Of a stretch of 64,000 bases of DNA, positions 40,382-49,708 are shown piece by piece. A program made the translations under genes and the position numbers. This stretch comes from Nostoc sp. C052 (GTDB taxonomy: Bacteria > Cyanobacteriota > Cyanobacteriia > Cyanobacteriales > Nostocaceae). A model generated the notes under the pieces. The model saw only the letters and a program-made list of their open reading frames with translations. It did not search any database and had not been told where the DNA came from. How positions within the stretch are numbered: the first letter of the stretch is position 1; each line of letters starts with the position of its first letter. The stretch covers positions 5,328,001-5,392,000 of the forward strand of contig NZ_CP040272.1 in the NCBI RefSeq assembly GCF_013393905.1. The letters are read 5' to 3'.

Positions 40382-41824
40382 TTATTCTTTCCCTGCTCCT
40401 CTGCCCCCCTGCCCGATCCTCAAAACAGATGCAACTGCTGCCACACTCAGTATTATGGCTGCGAAGCGAAAAGTCCCTTGGAATCCCGCAACGATCGCAT
40501 CAGGAGGGGCAACAGAGACATCTGCACCCGCAGACATGCTAGCGATCAAGGCTCCAAATACTGCCCCGATCAGAGAAACTCCTACGGTATTCCCTGAGGT
40601 ACGTGACAAAGACAGCAACCCAGAAGCAATCCCTAGTCGTTCCCTTGGTACTGATCCCATAACAGTGCTGTTGTTAGGCGATTGGAAGAAACCCAGTCCA
40701 ATGCCGTAAATAAAATAGCGCGATACATAGCCTAGCTCAGTAATTTGAGCATCAAAGGTGCTGATCCCCAGACAGCCGCCAATCATCAGCCCCAGCCCAA
40801 TTGAACTGATCAATCTAGCACCAAAGCGGTCTGAAAGTGTTCCAGCTAAGGGGGCAATTAATCCACTAAGGACAGGTGATACGGCTAGTAGTAGCCCCAC
40901 TTTTACCGTCGGATATTGCTTGACTCCCTCTAGAAAGAAAGGGACGATGAGTAGTGAACCACCAATGACAGTAAAGGCTAGCCAGCCACTCAGCAAACCC
41001 ATACTCAACTGAAGATTGCGAAATAAGTGCAGTTCTAGTAGTGGCTGCTCTACGATCGCTTCAACTACTAAAAAAGTTATGAAACTTAGAGTTGCGATCG
41101 CTAATAATACCAAGGCATTAGTACTGCTAAAACCCTGGCTTTGCCCTTGCGTCATACCCAACCCAAAACTACCGAGGGTCAATAAAGCCAATATGGCTCC
41201 AAAAAAGTCAAATTTCTGTTTGCCTTCAACGCGTCCAGAAGGTGGCACCACGCGAGCTATTAAGAAACTAGCAATAATTCCCAGCGGTATATTGATAAAG
41301 AATATACTATGCCAGCCTGACAAGCTCAGGAGCAGTCCACCAGCAGAAGGGCCAAAAGCAATTCCCAGTGACACTACACTACCGATGACGCCAACAGCCC
41401 GACCTCGTTCGGAAGAGGGAAAAACTTCTGTGATGATTGCCAAACCAAGCCCAGATATAAACACAGCACCTAGTCCTTGAAGTGCCCGAAAGCCAATCAG
41501 CCACTCAATACTAGGTGCAAAACCACACAACAGCGAACTGAAAGTGAACAGAACAAGTCCCCCTTGGTATAGGGATTTCTTGCCCCACATATCCCCCAAA
41601 CGCGTTGCTCCCAAAACTAAACCGGAACTGACCAACTGGTAACTCAATACAGCCCATTGGGTCGTAGGGAAACTCGTACCAAAGGCTTGTACCAACGTGG
41701 GTAAAGCAACATTGATGATGCCCACATCTAGGGTAGACATGAACACCCCAAGTCCGACACCGAGCAAGACCCAATTTTTTTGAGCGCCTGATAAAACCAG
41801 AGGTTCTGCTTGGAATTGTGCCAA
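40382..41824 (-). CDS. MFS transporter, DHA2 (EmrB/QacA-like) family
   Basis: A drug:proton antiporter-type permease of 480 residues with about 14 hydrophobic segments. Features: STLDVGIINVALPTL (helix 1 motif D1), GDMWGKKSLYQGG (motif A), RALQGLGAVFISGLGLA, and GSVVSLGIAFGPSAGGLL with WHSIFFINIPLG (motif C and its sequel). It likely exports hydrophobic compounds from the cytoplasm. It precedes the SDR gene and is divergent from the hydrolase fragment at 41925. Confidence 0.9.
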   Translation of the reverse strand: MAQFQAEPLVLSGAQKNWVLLGVGLGVFMSTLDVGIINVALPTLVQAFGTSFPTTQWAVLSYQLVSSGLVLGATRLGDMWGKKSLYQGGLVLFTFSSLLCGFAPSIEWLIGFRALQGLGAVFISGLGLAIITEVFPSSERGRAVGVIGSVVSLGIAFGPSAGGLLLSLSGWHSIFFINIPLGIIASFLIARVVPPSGRVEGKQKFDFFGAILALLTLGSFGLGMTQGQSQGFSSTNALVLLAIATLSFITFLVVEAIVEQPLLELHLFRNLQLSMGLLSGWLAFTVIGGSLLIVPFFLEGVKQYPTVKVGLLLAVSPVLSGLIAPLAGTLSDRFGARLISSIGLGLMIGGCLGISTFDAQITELGYVSRYFIYGIGLGFFQSPNNSTVMGSVPRERLGIASGLLSLSRTSGNTVGVSLIGAVFGALIASMSAGADVSVAPPDAIVAGFQGTFRFAAIILSVAAVASVLRIGQGGRGAGKE

Positions 41825-41924
41825 CGTTTAGCCTCCGCCTTTGATTTTACGTTTATGAATAGTTTGCATACGTATATTCATTTGAGCTTAATTGTACTGG
41901 TAGAACATCCAGAAATTACTGCTG

Positions 41925-42434
41925 GTGGTTTTAATTAACTCTGCGGGTGGCTTAAGTCATCGTTCCCACGAATTGAACCCGCCGCTACGGATGGTGATGG
42001 CAGCTTTTAATCGGTTTGTGCGATCGCCAATTACAGGTAAATTTGTCCATAACCGTATCCGCCAAAAAGCCCAAATTCGTCGTATCCTCTACCAAGTTTA
42101 CCGCGATCGCCAAGCCGTCACTGATGAATTAGTTGATTTACTTTATACTCCATCTTGTGACCCAGGAGCGCAACAAGTCTCCACCTCCATTCTCACAGCC
42201 CCGCCTGGCCCAAGTCCAGAGGAACTTTTGCCCAAAATAGAACGTCCCTCACTAGTAATTTGGGGTGCTGACGATCCCTGGACACCAATTACCGGGGCAA
42301 AGATTTACGAAAAGGCACGTGAGAATGGCAAAGAAATTAAAATTGTTCCCATTCCCAATGCCGGTCATTGTCCCCATGATGAGGTTCCAGATGTTGTCAA
42401 TGCTCAGATTGTTGATTGGCTGGCGCAAAGGTGA
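41925..42434 (+). pseudogene. Alpha/beta hydrolase, 3' fragment only
   Basis: The 169 residues begin at LINSAGGLSHRS, which in this family follows just after the nucleophile elbow, and continue with the acid residue (VIWGADDPWTPI) and the catalytic His (PNAGHCPHDEVPD). The first ~130 residues, including the nucleophile Ser, are missing, and no matching sequence lies upstream before the MFS gene start. The fragment is therefore probably a dead remnant, cut when the MFS/SDR pair was placed here or by deletion. Full-length relatives are about 290-310 residues. Confidence 0.75.
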
Positions 42435-42559
42435 TAATTTCGCCTTTCTGCCAATGTGCCTTAGCCCAAACAGGAGAAAAATGGGGCTAACAATCTGGGT
42501 GAACTGATCTAAGTTTTTTAATTACACCTTGACAAAATCAAACTCATGTGTTTCGTATA

Positions 42560-43624
42560 ATGGAGCTTGGTGTGCAAAATGGACATAAAAGGGTAATTCC
42601 CTTAAATCACCATCCAGATTTTTCTAAACAAGGCTATCAAGTCATCACCGAACTAGGACGCAATAGTGAAGGGGGACGCATTACTTACCTAGCTAATGTC
42701 CTCAAATCTAACCAACAGGTGGTGATTAAAGAGTTTTGTTTTACTCGTGCGAGTGCTGATTTGTCAGGAGTGAAAGCATATCAGCGCGAAATTGAAATCT
42801 TGCAACAACTGAATCATTCCCGCATCCCTCGCTATCTAGATTCCTTTGAAATACCAGGGGTTTTTTATCTGGTACAGGAATATAAAAATGCCCCATCTCT
42901 GGGTTTAAAACGCAGCTTTCATCCTGAAGAAATTAAGCAAATTGCTCTGTCAATCTTAGAAATTTTAGTTTATTTACAAAAGCAAGTTCCTCCAATTATT
43001 CATCGGGATATTAAGCCAGAGAATATTTTGGTTGATGAACAACTAAATGCTTACCTAGTTGATTTTGGTTTAGCGAGAATGCAGGGTGCAAAAATAGCCT
43101 TGAGCAGCTTTGTAGCTGGAACCCCAGGTTTTATGCCACCGGAGGAACAGTTTGGTCATTCCCTGACTGAGGCATCAGATTTATATAGTTTAGGAGTAAC
43201 CCTGATTTGCTTACTTACCAATACCCGTTCTGTTGACATTGGGAAATTAATTGATGATAACTATCGCTTTAATTTCCAAAAATTAGTTCCTCAAATCAGT
43301 CCACATTTCCGGTCGTGGTTAATGAGAATGGTAGAACGCAACCGAAAACGTCGCTATGCCAATGCCTCTGTTGCTTTAAAAACACTTCAGACAATTGAAG
43401 TTGTTGATACTGCCACTAAGATAGATACTTTAGTCAGTACAATCAAACCGAAAAAACAAAAGGCTGTGCTGGGACTAGCTACTGTTGTTATACTGGCTGT
43501 GGTGGGTTCAACTTTAGTGAGTTGTCAGCCTGGTGGCGCAGTTAGGCAATTCCTGAAAGCTACAGAATGTCAAGGCTTTAATTTAAGCTCAAGTTGCCAA
43601 GAAAAAACCGGACATGAAGATTAG
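42560..43624 (+). CDS. Membrane-anchored Ser/Thr protein kinase
   Basis: Hanks-type kinase: Lys in QVVIKEFCF, catalytic loop IIHRDIKPENILV, DFG in YLVDFGLARM, activation-segment end GTPGFMPPEEQFG, then DLYSLGVTLICLLT. The glycine loop is loose (LGRNSEGGRITYLA). A single membrane helix near the end (AVLGLATVVILAVVGSTLV) leaves a 35-residue Cys-containing tail outside. I chose the ATG at 42560; a GTG at 42548 adds four residues. No phosphatase lies next to it. Substrates unknown. Confidence 0.9.
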   Translation: MELGVQNGHKRVIPLNHHPDFSKQGYQVITELGRNSEGGRITYLANVLKSNQQVVIKEFCFTRASADLSGVKAYQREIEILQQLNHSRIPRYLDSFEIPGVFYLVQEYKNAPSLGLKRSFHPEEIKQIALSILEILVYLQKQVPPIIHRDIKPENILVDEQLNAYLVDFGLARMQGAKIALSSFVAGTPGFMPPEEQFGHSLTEASDLYSLGVTLICLLTNTRSVDIGKLIDDNYRFNFQKLVPQISPHFRSWLMRMVERNRKRRYANASVALKTLQTIEVVDTATKIDTLVSTIKPKKQKAVLGLATVVILAVVGSTLVSCQPGGAVRQFLKATECQGFNLSSSCQEKTGHED

Positions 43625-43825
43625 TTAAATCCTTTTCAGCTAAGAGGCTGTTTTAATAATCTCTTTGCCATTTTTATGGGATGTTTGGTTTCACCCTCTT
43701 TTAATTCGCCCTAGTACAAAAAGGCAGAAGTAAAAAGAAAGAATGCTTATCTTGTAAGCGCTCTGGCTATTTTAAATGAGTGGTTTATTTACGCCATGTT
43801 GTACTAGCTCTAAATTATCATTTTT
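43625..43825. other. Gap between convergent kinase and ureG genes
   Basis: No gene, repeat or clear terminator hairpin was found in these 200 bases. Confidence 0.4.
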
Positions 43826-44428
43826 TCAACAGATATTTGTGCAAACAAAGTGAATTACATCTACAAGTCCAGACTGAGTTTTCAAATTAGTAAAAATAAA
43901 AGGTTTATCACCGCGCATTTTTTTAGCATCCCGTTCCATCACATTTAAATCTGCACCAACATAAGGCGCAAGGTCAGTTTTATTAATCACCAATAAGTCA
44001 GATTTAGTAATGCCGGGGCCACCTTTACGGGGAATTTTATCACCTGCTGCAACATCAATGACGTAAATCGTCAAATCCACTAATTCAGGACTAAAAGTAG
44101 CAGCCAAATTATCACCGCCACTTTCCAAAAACACCAAATCTAAATTGAGAAAACGTTCCTCTAACTGTTCAATTGCCGCCAAATTCATCGAAGCATCTTC
44201 GCGGATAGCAGTGTGAGGACAACCACCAGTTTCTACACCCAAAATGCGATCGCTTGCCAACGCCTGAGAACGCACCAAAAACTGAGCATCCTCCTGAGTA
44301 TAAATATCATTGGTCACCACCGCAATCTGATACTGCTCACGCAATCCCTTACACAAACCATCAACTAAAGCCGTCTTCCCCGAACCCACGGGGCCAGCAA
44401 CTCCCACTCGAAATGCATTCATTTTCAT
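43826..44428 (-). CDS. ureG: Urease accessory GTPase UreG
   Basis: UreG is the GTPase that delivers nickel for urease activation. P-loop GVAGPVGSGKTALVDGL (residues 8-24), the nickel-binding region VETGGCPHTAIREDASMN with Cys-Pro-His, LVFLESGGDNLAATFSPEL, and NKTDLAPYVGADL (guanine specificity). The 200 residues are standard. Last gene of ureE-ureF-ureG. A heptamer array fills the gap upstream. The urease subunits are not in the window, so the ure genes are split. Confidence 0.96.
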   Translation of the reverse strand: MKMNAFRVGVAGPVGSGKTALVDGLCKGLREQYQIAVVTNDIYTQEDAQFLVRSQALASDRILGVETGGCPHTAIREDASMNLAAIEQLEERFLNLDLVFLESGGDNLAATFSPELVDLTIYVIDVAAGDKIPRKGGPGITKSDLLVINKTDLAPYVGADLNVMERDAKKMRGDKPFIFTNLKTQSGLVDVIHFVCTNIC

Positions 44429-44440
44429 TTGTCCTTTGTA

Positions 44441-44475
44441 ATAATTACGAATTACGAATTACGAATTACGAATTA
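44441..44475. repeat. ATTACGA heptamer array between ureG and ureF
   Basis: Four to five tandem copies of ATTACGA occupy the ureF-ureG gap. The same unit recurs at 58401-58427. Confidence 0.85.
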
Positions 44476-44481
44476 TTTTGA

Positions 44482-45159
44482 CTAACTCCTAAACAACCTT
44501 GTATACTGTGTTTCATGTTGCATACTCGCTAGCGATAAACCCCAACTACAACAGGCGAGTTGATCGTCCTTTAACCTTAGAATTTCCAATGCCGCAGCAC
44601 TGAGTAATGGTTGCAAATCTAGCAATAACCGTTGTCCTGCTGTTTGTCCAAGGGGAATAAGTTTCACACCAGCAGTAATCAAATTACTTGCCCAACTATG
44701 CAGATATGCGAGTAATGCAGCTTGGATATTAATTTCCCAATGGGCAACGGCAATACCAAAAGCGATCGCATAATTGCAAGGATTACCGACAGTATTGGCA
44801 ATAGGTACAATCTGCGGTTCTAGTTTACCAAGTAATTGGATCAGCGATCGCCCCATCTGCCAACTAGAGGCGCGTAATTCTTCTGTTTCTCTAGCGGCGG
44901 ATAACCACAGATTCCAACGGCATAGGGACTCAACATCAGGAATTTTGGTGGCTTGCTGCGATCGTACCATCACCGCCGCCTCTAACCGAATTGCCCCATA
45001 GAGCAACTCTGCTTTTAACCAATCTTTGAGATGTGTGTGGTTAGCGATCGTACCATTCTCCACAAGCATTTCCAAGCCTTCAGAATAACTATATGCTCCC
45101 ACAGGTAAAGTGGGGCTAGCCAACTGTAAAATACTCAAAAGATGACTATCAGTGAGCAT
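44482..45159 (-). CDS. ureF: Urease accessory protein UreF
   Basis: UreF is a helical GTPase-regulating factor in the UreD-UreF-UreG complex. Signatures: LLSILQLASPTLPVGAYSYS, GLEMLVENGTI, and the C-terminal MQHETQYTRLFRS. I chose the second ATG (45159, 225 residues), which fits the family start; an ATG 15 bases earlier is possible. Its start overlaps the end of ureE by 11 bases, indicating coupled translation. Confidence 0.94.
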   Translation of the reverse strand: MLTDSHLLSILQLASPTLPVGAYSYSEGLEMLVENGTIANHTHLKDWLKAELLYGAIRLEAAVMVRSQQATKIPDVESLCRWNLWLSAARETEELRASSWQMGRSLIQLLGKLEPQIVPIANTVGNPCNYAIAFGIAVAHWEINIQAALLAYLHSWASNLITAGVKLIPLGQTAGQRLLLDLQPLLSAAALEILRLKDDQLACCSWGLSLASMQHETQYTRLFRS

Positions 45160-45595
45160 GATGGTGTTGTCCATAAGCTCCTAATTCTGGCTGAAATGGT
45201 AAAATTTCTTCTTTAACTTTTAACCCAAGTTGTTCCAACATCGAGCGTAAAACTGAATCTGAAGACAAGCGTAAATAAGTCGGAGTAATTTCTACAGGTA
45301 CATGGCGATTTCCCAGATGGTATGCTGCCCGTAATAATAAAAGTGGTGTTTGGGCAAAGGCAGTCAAAACTAGTTCTGGTTTAGCAGTAATTCTGATTAA
45401 ATTGCTATGGGTTTCTTCTTGCAGAATATCACCATCGTGTAAGACAGTTCCTCTGGGTAAATGTAAAAACACAACCTTACCATCTGCCGTTTCAAAGCGA
45501 TGACGACTGCGGGTGCGTTCTTCTGCTGTCAGCGCCAGAGTAAAAGTAACCGCAGTATCGCTATTAGGTGGTTTAAGTTGGGTAAATGTCAGCAT
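45149..45595 (-). CDS. ureE: Urease accessory protein UreE
   Basis: UreE is the nickel metallochaperone. The 148 residues include the N-terminal peptide-binding domain (ADGKVVFLHLPRGTVLHDGD), the metal-binding domain (AYHLGNRHVPVEI, with His96-type ligand) and the tail GQHHHAH, a short His-rich nickel site. First gene of ureEFG and probably the one with the promoter. Confidence 0.94.
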   Translation of the reverse strand: MLTFTQLKPPNSDTAVTFTLALTAEERTRSRHRFETADGKVVFLHLPRGTVLHDGDILQEETHSNLIRITAKPELVLTAFAQTPLLLLRAAYHLGNRHVPVEITPTYLRLSSDSVLRSMLEQLGLKVKEEILPFQPELGAYGQHHHAH

Positions 45596-45714
45596 ACAGA
45601 GTTTCGCTTGAACTTTTGTTTTTCATTATGGTTCTAATTTAAATACCATAACTGCCTTGTCCAAAGGAAAGATAAAATTAAACAAAGAAGACAGCAAGCC
45701 AAACGGGGACAATT

Positions 45715-45792
45715 ATGAACCAAGTCATTGAGGCAGTACGCTGGACAATTCACGATTTAATTGAAAATTTGAAAATATTTCTGGAAACCTAA
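45715..45792 (+). pseudogene. Short reading frame resembling a Uma2 N-terminus
   Basis: The 25 codons read MNQVIEAVRWTIHDLIENLK and four more. The VRWTIHDL part resembles the first residues of Uma2 family proteins, after which the match ends. It is probably a remnant or chance; no ribosome binding evidence beyond GGGGACAATT upstream. Confidence 0.3.
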
Positions 45793-45795
45793 CCG

Positions 45796-46194
45796 TTAAA
45801 GATTAGGATACCACAGCAAGAATAAAGCCAATATTGCGGGTATTGATTGGATTAAAAATGCTGTTGGGCGTTTCAAGGTAATGCTACCAAAAATACCTGC
45901 GATCGCTACACAAATTAAAAAGAAAATCACAATCGATGAAGGCTCAATTTGTGGAACCTTTTGTGAGATAAATAATCCCCAGATTAAGCCAGCAGCAAGA
46001 AAACCATTATATAAACCTTGATTTTGAGCAAGAATTGCAGAAATTTCTTCTGGTGTGAAATTTCCGACTATTCTTTTTTGAACAAACTCTGTATTCCAGA
46101 AAAATATCTGCACTATGAGAAAAAGTATATGTATGAATGCAATAATGCCTACAAGTATATTGACAACTTTTTCCACCATTACTGCACTCCTCAA
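45796..46194 (-). CDS. DUF1304 family membrane protein
   Basis: A four-helix integral membrane protein of 132 residues. The marks ILVGIIAFIHILFLIVQIFF, NQGLYNGFLAAGLIWG and GIFGSITLKRPTAFLIQSIP fit DUF1304, a widespread family of unknown function. Its start lies three bases before the stop region of the CYTH-like gene on the same strand, suggesting co-transcription. The first ATG with MVEKVV five codons on is an alternative start. Confidence 0.85.
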   Translation of the reverse strand: MRSAVMVEKVVNILVGIIAFIHILFLIVQIFFWNTEFVQKRIVGNFTPEEISAILAQNQGLYNGFLAAGLIWGLFISQKVPQIEPSSIVIFFLICVAIAGIFGSITLKRPTAFLIQSIPAILALFLLWYPNL

Positions 46195-46196
46195 TA

Positions 46197-47015
46197 TTAA
46201 TGACCGGATACCTTTGCCTTGTCTACCTTATAGATGTAAGCTGTCTTTGTGTCAGAATCTAAATCTACCCAATACGTTAGTATTTCTTGCAATATATGGA
46301 ATACATCATAAGCCCTTTGAGCCAATTTTCTGCTATAAACTTCGTTTTCATCCCCATACTTAAAGCTGAACTCGACTGCTACTGGTTTCTTTGGATCATC
46401 ATTGCTATCATACCAAATAATCAAAGCACACTTTGAGTCTAGTCTGGGTTGATTTTTAATCTGGAATTTCGCTCCTTTAATTACTATTTCACGGATAATT
46501 AATCCTATTGTTCTGATATTTTCGTCTGCTCTTAAAAGACTTACTTTATCTGGCAAATCTGGATATAATTGTGTAGCATCTTGTATTTGTTTCAGTTTAT
46601 TATCTTGAGAGATTATTTGCGTATCTGAGAAGCTATACAATATTTCAAAAGGAGTCTTAATATCTTCCTCAAATTTTGCTTCTCCTCTATTCATATTGCG
46701 ATCTTGAGCAATATACCGATCTCGATTGCGAAATTTTAGAGTAACTTCCCTCTCATTATTATTAACATCAAGCCTCTCACGAAGAATGTAATTGTTTTTG
46801 TAGATAATATAATCATCAGTATCATAGAATCTGATAATTCGCTGGTCTGCAATCTGCTTTAAATCGCCATTGACCTCAATTACAAGATTATTAATAGCTT
46901 GTGAAAAGGCATGCCAAAAGTTTTTGGCGGATTCTAAAAGTTCTTGCTCACTACCAATAAACAATTCCTTTTTGAGCAGAACCTTATATTCTCTAGAAGT
47001 AACTTTTTCGCTCAT
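46197..47015 (-). CDS. CYTH-like (triphosphate tunnel) protein
   Basis: The pattern of a CYTH/TTM beta-barrel can be read: an N-terminal ExK-type motif (SREYKVLLKK), basic strand motifs YILRERLD and REVTLKFRNRD, an acidic EAKFEEDI, and a late VAVEFSFKYGD with SRKLAQRAYDVF. CYTH proteins bind triphosphates or polyphosphate and metal. I see no exact match to CyaB, ThTPase or VTC4, so the substrate is open. The 272 residues are soluble. It lies 370 bases downstream of the patatin gene and three bases upstream of the DUF1304 gene. Confidence 0.5.
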   Translation of the reverse strand: MSEKVTSREYKVLLKKELFIGSEQELLESAKNFWHAFSQAINNLVIEVNGDLKQIADQRIIRFYDTDDYIIYKNNYILRERLDVNNNEREVTLKFRNRDRYIAQDRNMNRGEAKFEEDIKTPFEILYSFSDTQIISQDNKLKQIQDATQLYPDLPDKVSLLRADENIRTIGLIIREIVIKGAKFQIKNQPRLDSKCALIIWYDSNDDPKKPVAVEFSFKYGDENEVYSRKLAQRAYDVFHILQEILTYWVDLDSDTKTAYIYKVDKAKVSGH

Positions 47016-47384
47016 TATTCCTCCAATCTTTAAATAGTTTGCAAAAGTCTCTATTTTTGATCTACCTGTATTCTCTACATATCGAGTGGTTGAATTTCAA
47101 TTGAATTAGCTTGTAGTAAGTAGCTAAAGCATACGATTAATCTCAGTTTCAACTATGTCAATCCCTGTGCGGACTCGCTGAACTCGCTCAGATTTACTCA
47201 CAGATTGCCATTCACATCACACTGAGTCAGGGAAATGCTCTAAATCTAAAGCAGGGGGTAAATCCTCTGGCTGGATTGGCTCAACGCTGGCAACATACTT
47301 AAGAAAGTTATGATCTTACATCGCTACCAGTAGTCGCCAAGTAGTAGTTTTCACAAATCAGATTAGACTGCTGTCTGTAAAGTT
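47016..47384. other. Intergenic region with decayed frame
   Basis: Between the patatin gene and the CYTH-like gene on the same strand. It carries one broken coding remnant (47124-47315) listed separately and otherwise no gene. Confidence 0.5.
47124..47315 (-). pseudogene. Remnant with one in-frame stop
   Basis: On the minus strand one frame reads NFLKYVASVEPIQPEDLPPA, LDLEHFPDSV, a TGA, then CEWQSVSKSERVQRVRTGID and IVETEINRML before a TAG. The composition is protein-like, and the frame resumes after the TGA. The family is not recognised. Confidence 0.35.
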
Positions 47385-49505
47385 TTACATATTCCAGGTT
47401 TCGTGCCAGAGGTGTTTGATTTTTTTTATCGTCTTTCCTGTTGTTATTGCAGTCCAGCCCTCTTTAATAGCTTTTTTCTCTTTATCAGTCAACCTCCAGG
47501 ATAAAGGTGGTCGATACTGACCAGTTTTGTAAAATTCAGGCGCATCAGATGCAGAGGGGAAGAAGATGGGAAAGTATTGGATATCTACCTTGTCCTGCCA
47601 TTTTTGGGCTAAAAGTTCAGCTTCCTTTGCATTTCGAGATGCCAAAACTGAATCGCGTACCTTAAAGGTTGCTAGTAATGGGCCTATAGTCGCCATAAAC
47701 CAGCCTCCATCTCCCTGCACTTTTTCGGTTGAAGGAGATTCGGGAAAAGCATTTATTTGCAATATCAGGACTCGTTTGATATTTAAACTATTTTCAGGTA
47801 GCCATTCATTTAGCTGTTCATCCAGCCATTCTGCTGCTGTTACAAAGCCAGAGTTATCGAAATAACCCCCATCAGCAACGTGATAGTTCCTATCTGGGAT
47901 ATTGATACTGTTGCGGCAGATAGGAGAAACATAGGGAAAAGTTGCTGATAGTCTTGCAGCCGTGACAACATTCATATCATAAGCTGCATAAAGGCTATTA
48001 AAGTCTAAATATTTCTTATTAGGAAGTTTACAAAATGTCATTGGAGTCATCAAAAACCGCCAGCCGTTTTCGACTAAAGTGGCATTGAATACAGGAATAG
48101 GAATTTCACCATCAAAAATCTGTTTTCGCCAGGTTGCTAAGGTTTTGCTCTTTTTCGGTTCCTTCATTTCTGCCTGCCAGTCTATCTCAACTGCTGTACC
48201 GCGATCAAACTTTGGGCGAATGAGGAAAGGAAGCCCTATAAATCGCCATACATCCAAATAAGCCATACCCCAACCAACAGCATCTAAGCTATCTCTAGTA
48301 GCAGCACTAAAACTATCTCTGGTAGTTCCCTCAAAGCTTTTTTGTTGGTTCTCTTCTAAAAAACCATCTTTATTAAAGCGATCTAAATAATACATTGTTC
48401 CTACGGAACCACCGGAAACAGAACTGATCAAACCAATTGCTTTAGTAAATGACTTTCCTAATAGTTCTTGAAAACCAGTCAATACCTCTACTGTCCATCC
48501 TGCTGCTTGAATTCCACCACCACTGGCACAAACAATTACTAAAGTTCTTTCTCCCTGTTGATGTTTGAGACGTTTATCTAGCACTTGTTTAAAATCACCA
48601 GAATCACTATCAACTCTCTTTTTATCTTTACTTTCATTAAGTGTATTGAGTTGAAAAAAGTGATTAACATCAAATGCCAAATAACTTAAACCAGAGAAAG
48701 CAATAAATAGAACTAATATAGGAACACGGAAATAATCAAGATAGAATGTTGCCCCTCCATAAATAATTACTGTTGTGGAAACTAGCATTAGCACATATAA
48801 CAGAGCAGGTGCTTCGGGCCGATTGGGTTCTGGTTTGGGATTAAAAACTAAACCAACTGTCAGGTAAATAGTTAATCCAATTATCAAATAAGCAATTGCT
48901 GTCAAATGCCCCGCAGCCAATTCACCAGTTTGAGGATTGATATAGCCAGCTAGATGATTTTTGCTGATGAAAGAAAAGATATCAACGACTATTTTGTTTA
49001 AAAAAGTATTTGAGCTTAACCATTGTTTGAGTAAACCAAGAATAAACAAAAGTCCAATGCTCAATACCGTACCAACAGATGCTCCCCACCAGATTTCATT
49101 TTTGTTTAGCTTCTCTTGAGATAAATCAATTGCAACGATGCAAATATATAAGCTTAAGGCAATAGCTATGCCATATTGCCAAAATTCAGGAATTTTTATT
49201 GTTGCTGGTACAGAAAAGCGAGCTGGTGAATTATCTAAAATGATGGATGTAACTAAAATTACTGAAGTTCCTGCTCCAATTGCGCTCACAATTATAGTTG
49301 CCAATTGCCACTTGTCACGAAGTATAAATAGACTTTTTAACATGGCTGGCAGCCAATCTTTCGCAAGTTTAGGGAGCAATAGAAGGAACAAACCCATTAA
49401 GATAGGCAGGCGTAAGAAGAAAAGATATTTCCATATAGCATCAGAACTTGGTAGCCATGTTGCTAAGACTACTAGTACTAGCGCAAACCAGGTAATTTTT
49501 TTCAT
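47385..49505 (-). CDS. Patatin-like phospholipase with multi-span membrane domain
   Basis: The 706-residue chain has eight or so membrane helices in residues 5-280, then a patatin domain. Oxyanion loop: CASGGGIQAAGW (327-338). Nucleophile Ser364 in SSVSGGSVG, where the first glycine of GxSxG is Ser. Catalytic Asp is in HVADGGYFDNSGF. Patatins hydrolyse acyl-lipids. The membrane-embedded N-terminus is unusual against typical soluble bacterial patatins. It precedes the CYTH-like and DUF1304 genes on the same strand. Divergent from the NB-ARC fragment. Confidence 0.82.
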   Translation of the reverse strand: MKKITWFALVLVVLATWLPSSDAIWKYLFFLRLPILMGLFLLLLPKLAKDWLPAMLKSLFILRDKWQLATIIVSAIGAGTSVILVTSIILDNSPARFSVPATIKIPEFWQYGIAIALSLYICIVAIDLSQEKLNKNEIWWGASVGTVLSIGLLFILGLLKQWLSSNTFLNKIVVDIFSFISKNHLAGYINPQTGELAAGHLTAIAYLIIGLTIYLTVGLVFNPKPEPNRPEAPALLYVLMLVSTTVIIYGGATFYLDYFRVPILVLFIAFSGLSYLAFDVNHFFQLNTLNESKDKKRVDSDSGDFKQVLDKRLKHQQGERTLVIVCASGGGIQAAGWTVEVLTGFQELLGKSFTKAIGLISSVSGGSVGTMYYLDRFNKDGFLEENQQKSFEGTTRDSFSAATRDSLDAVGWGMAYLDVWRFIGLPFLIRPKFDRGTAVEIDWQAEMKEPKKSKTLATWRKQIFDGEIPIPVFNATLVENGWRFLMTPMTFCKLPNKKYLDFNSLYAAYDMNVVTAARLSATFPYVSPICRNSINIPDRNYHVADGGYFDNSGFVTAAEWLDEQLNEWLPENSLNIKRVLILQINAFPESPSTEKVQGDGGWFMATIGPLLATFKVRDSVLASRNAKEAELLAQKWQDKVDIQYFPIFFPSASDAPEFYKTGQYRPPLSWRLTDKEKKAIKEGWTAITTGKTIKKIKHLWHETWNM

Positions 49506-49708
49506 TTTACAACTGTAATTTTGTTGTTTTATTATTTAATACCCCAAGTGCGATCGCTCTGTCGGTGAGAAAAGGTAAGTAAAAGTAAGTAGCTAATGTA
49601 AATTTACGTAAACTAGCTTATGTAAAGAGTTGTAAATTTCGCCATAAATTTTTCAGGAAGAACAGACAAGTTTAAATACTTAAACGATACCTGGGTCTTG
49701 TTGTAGCC

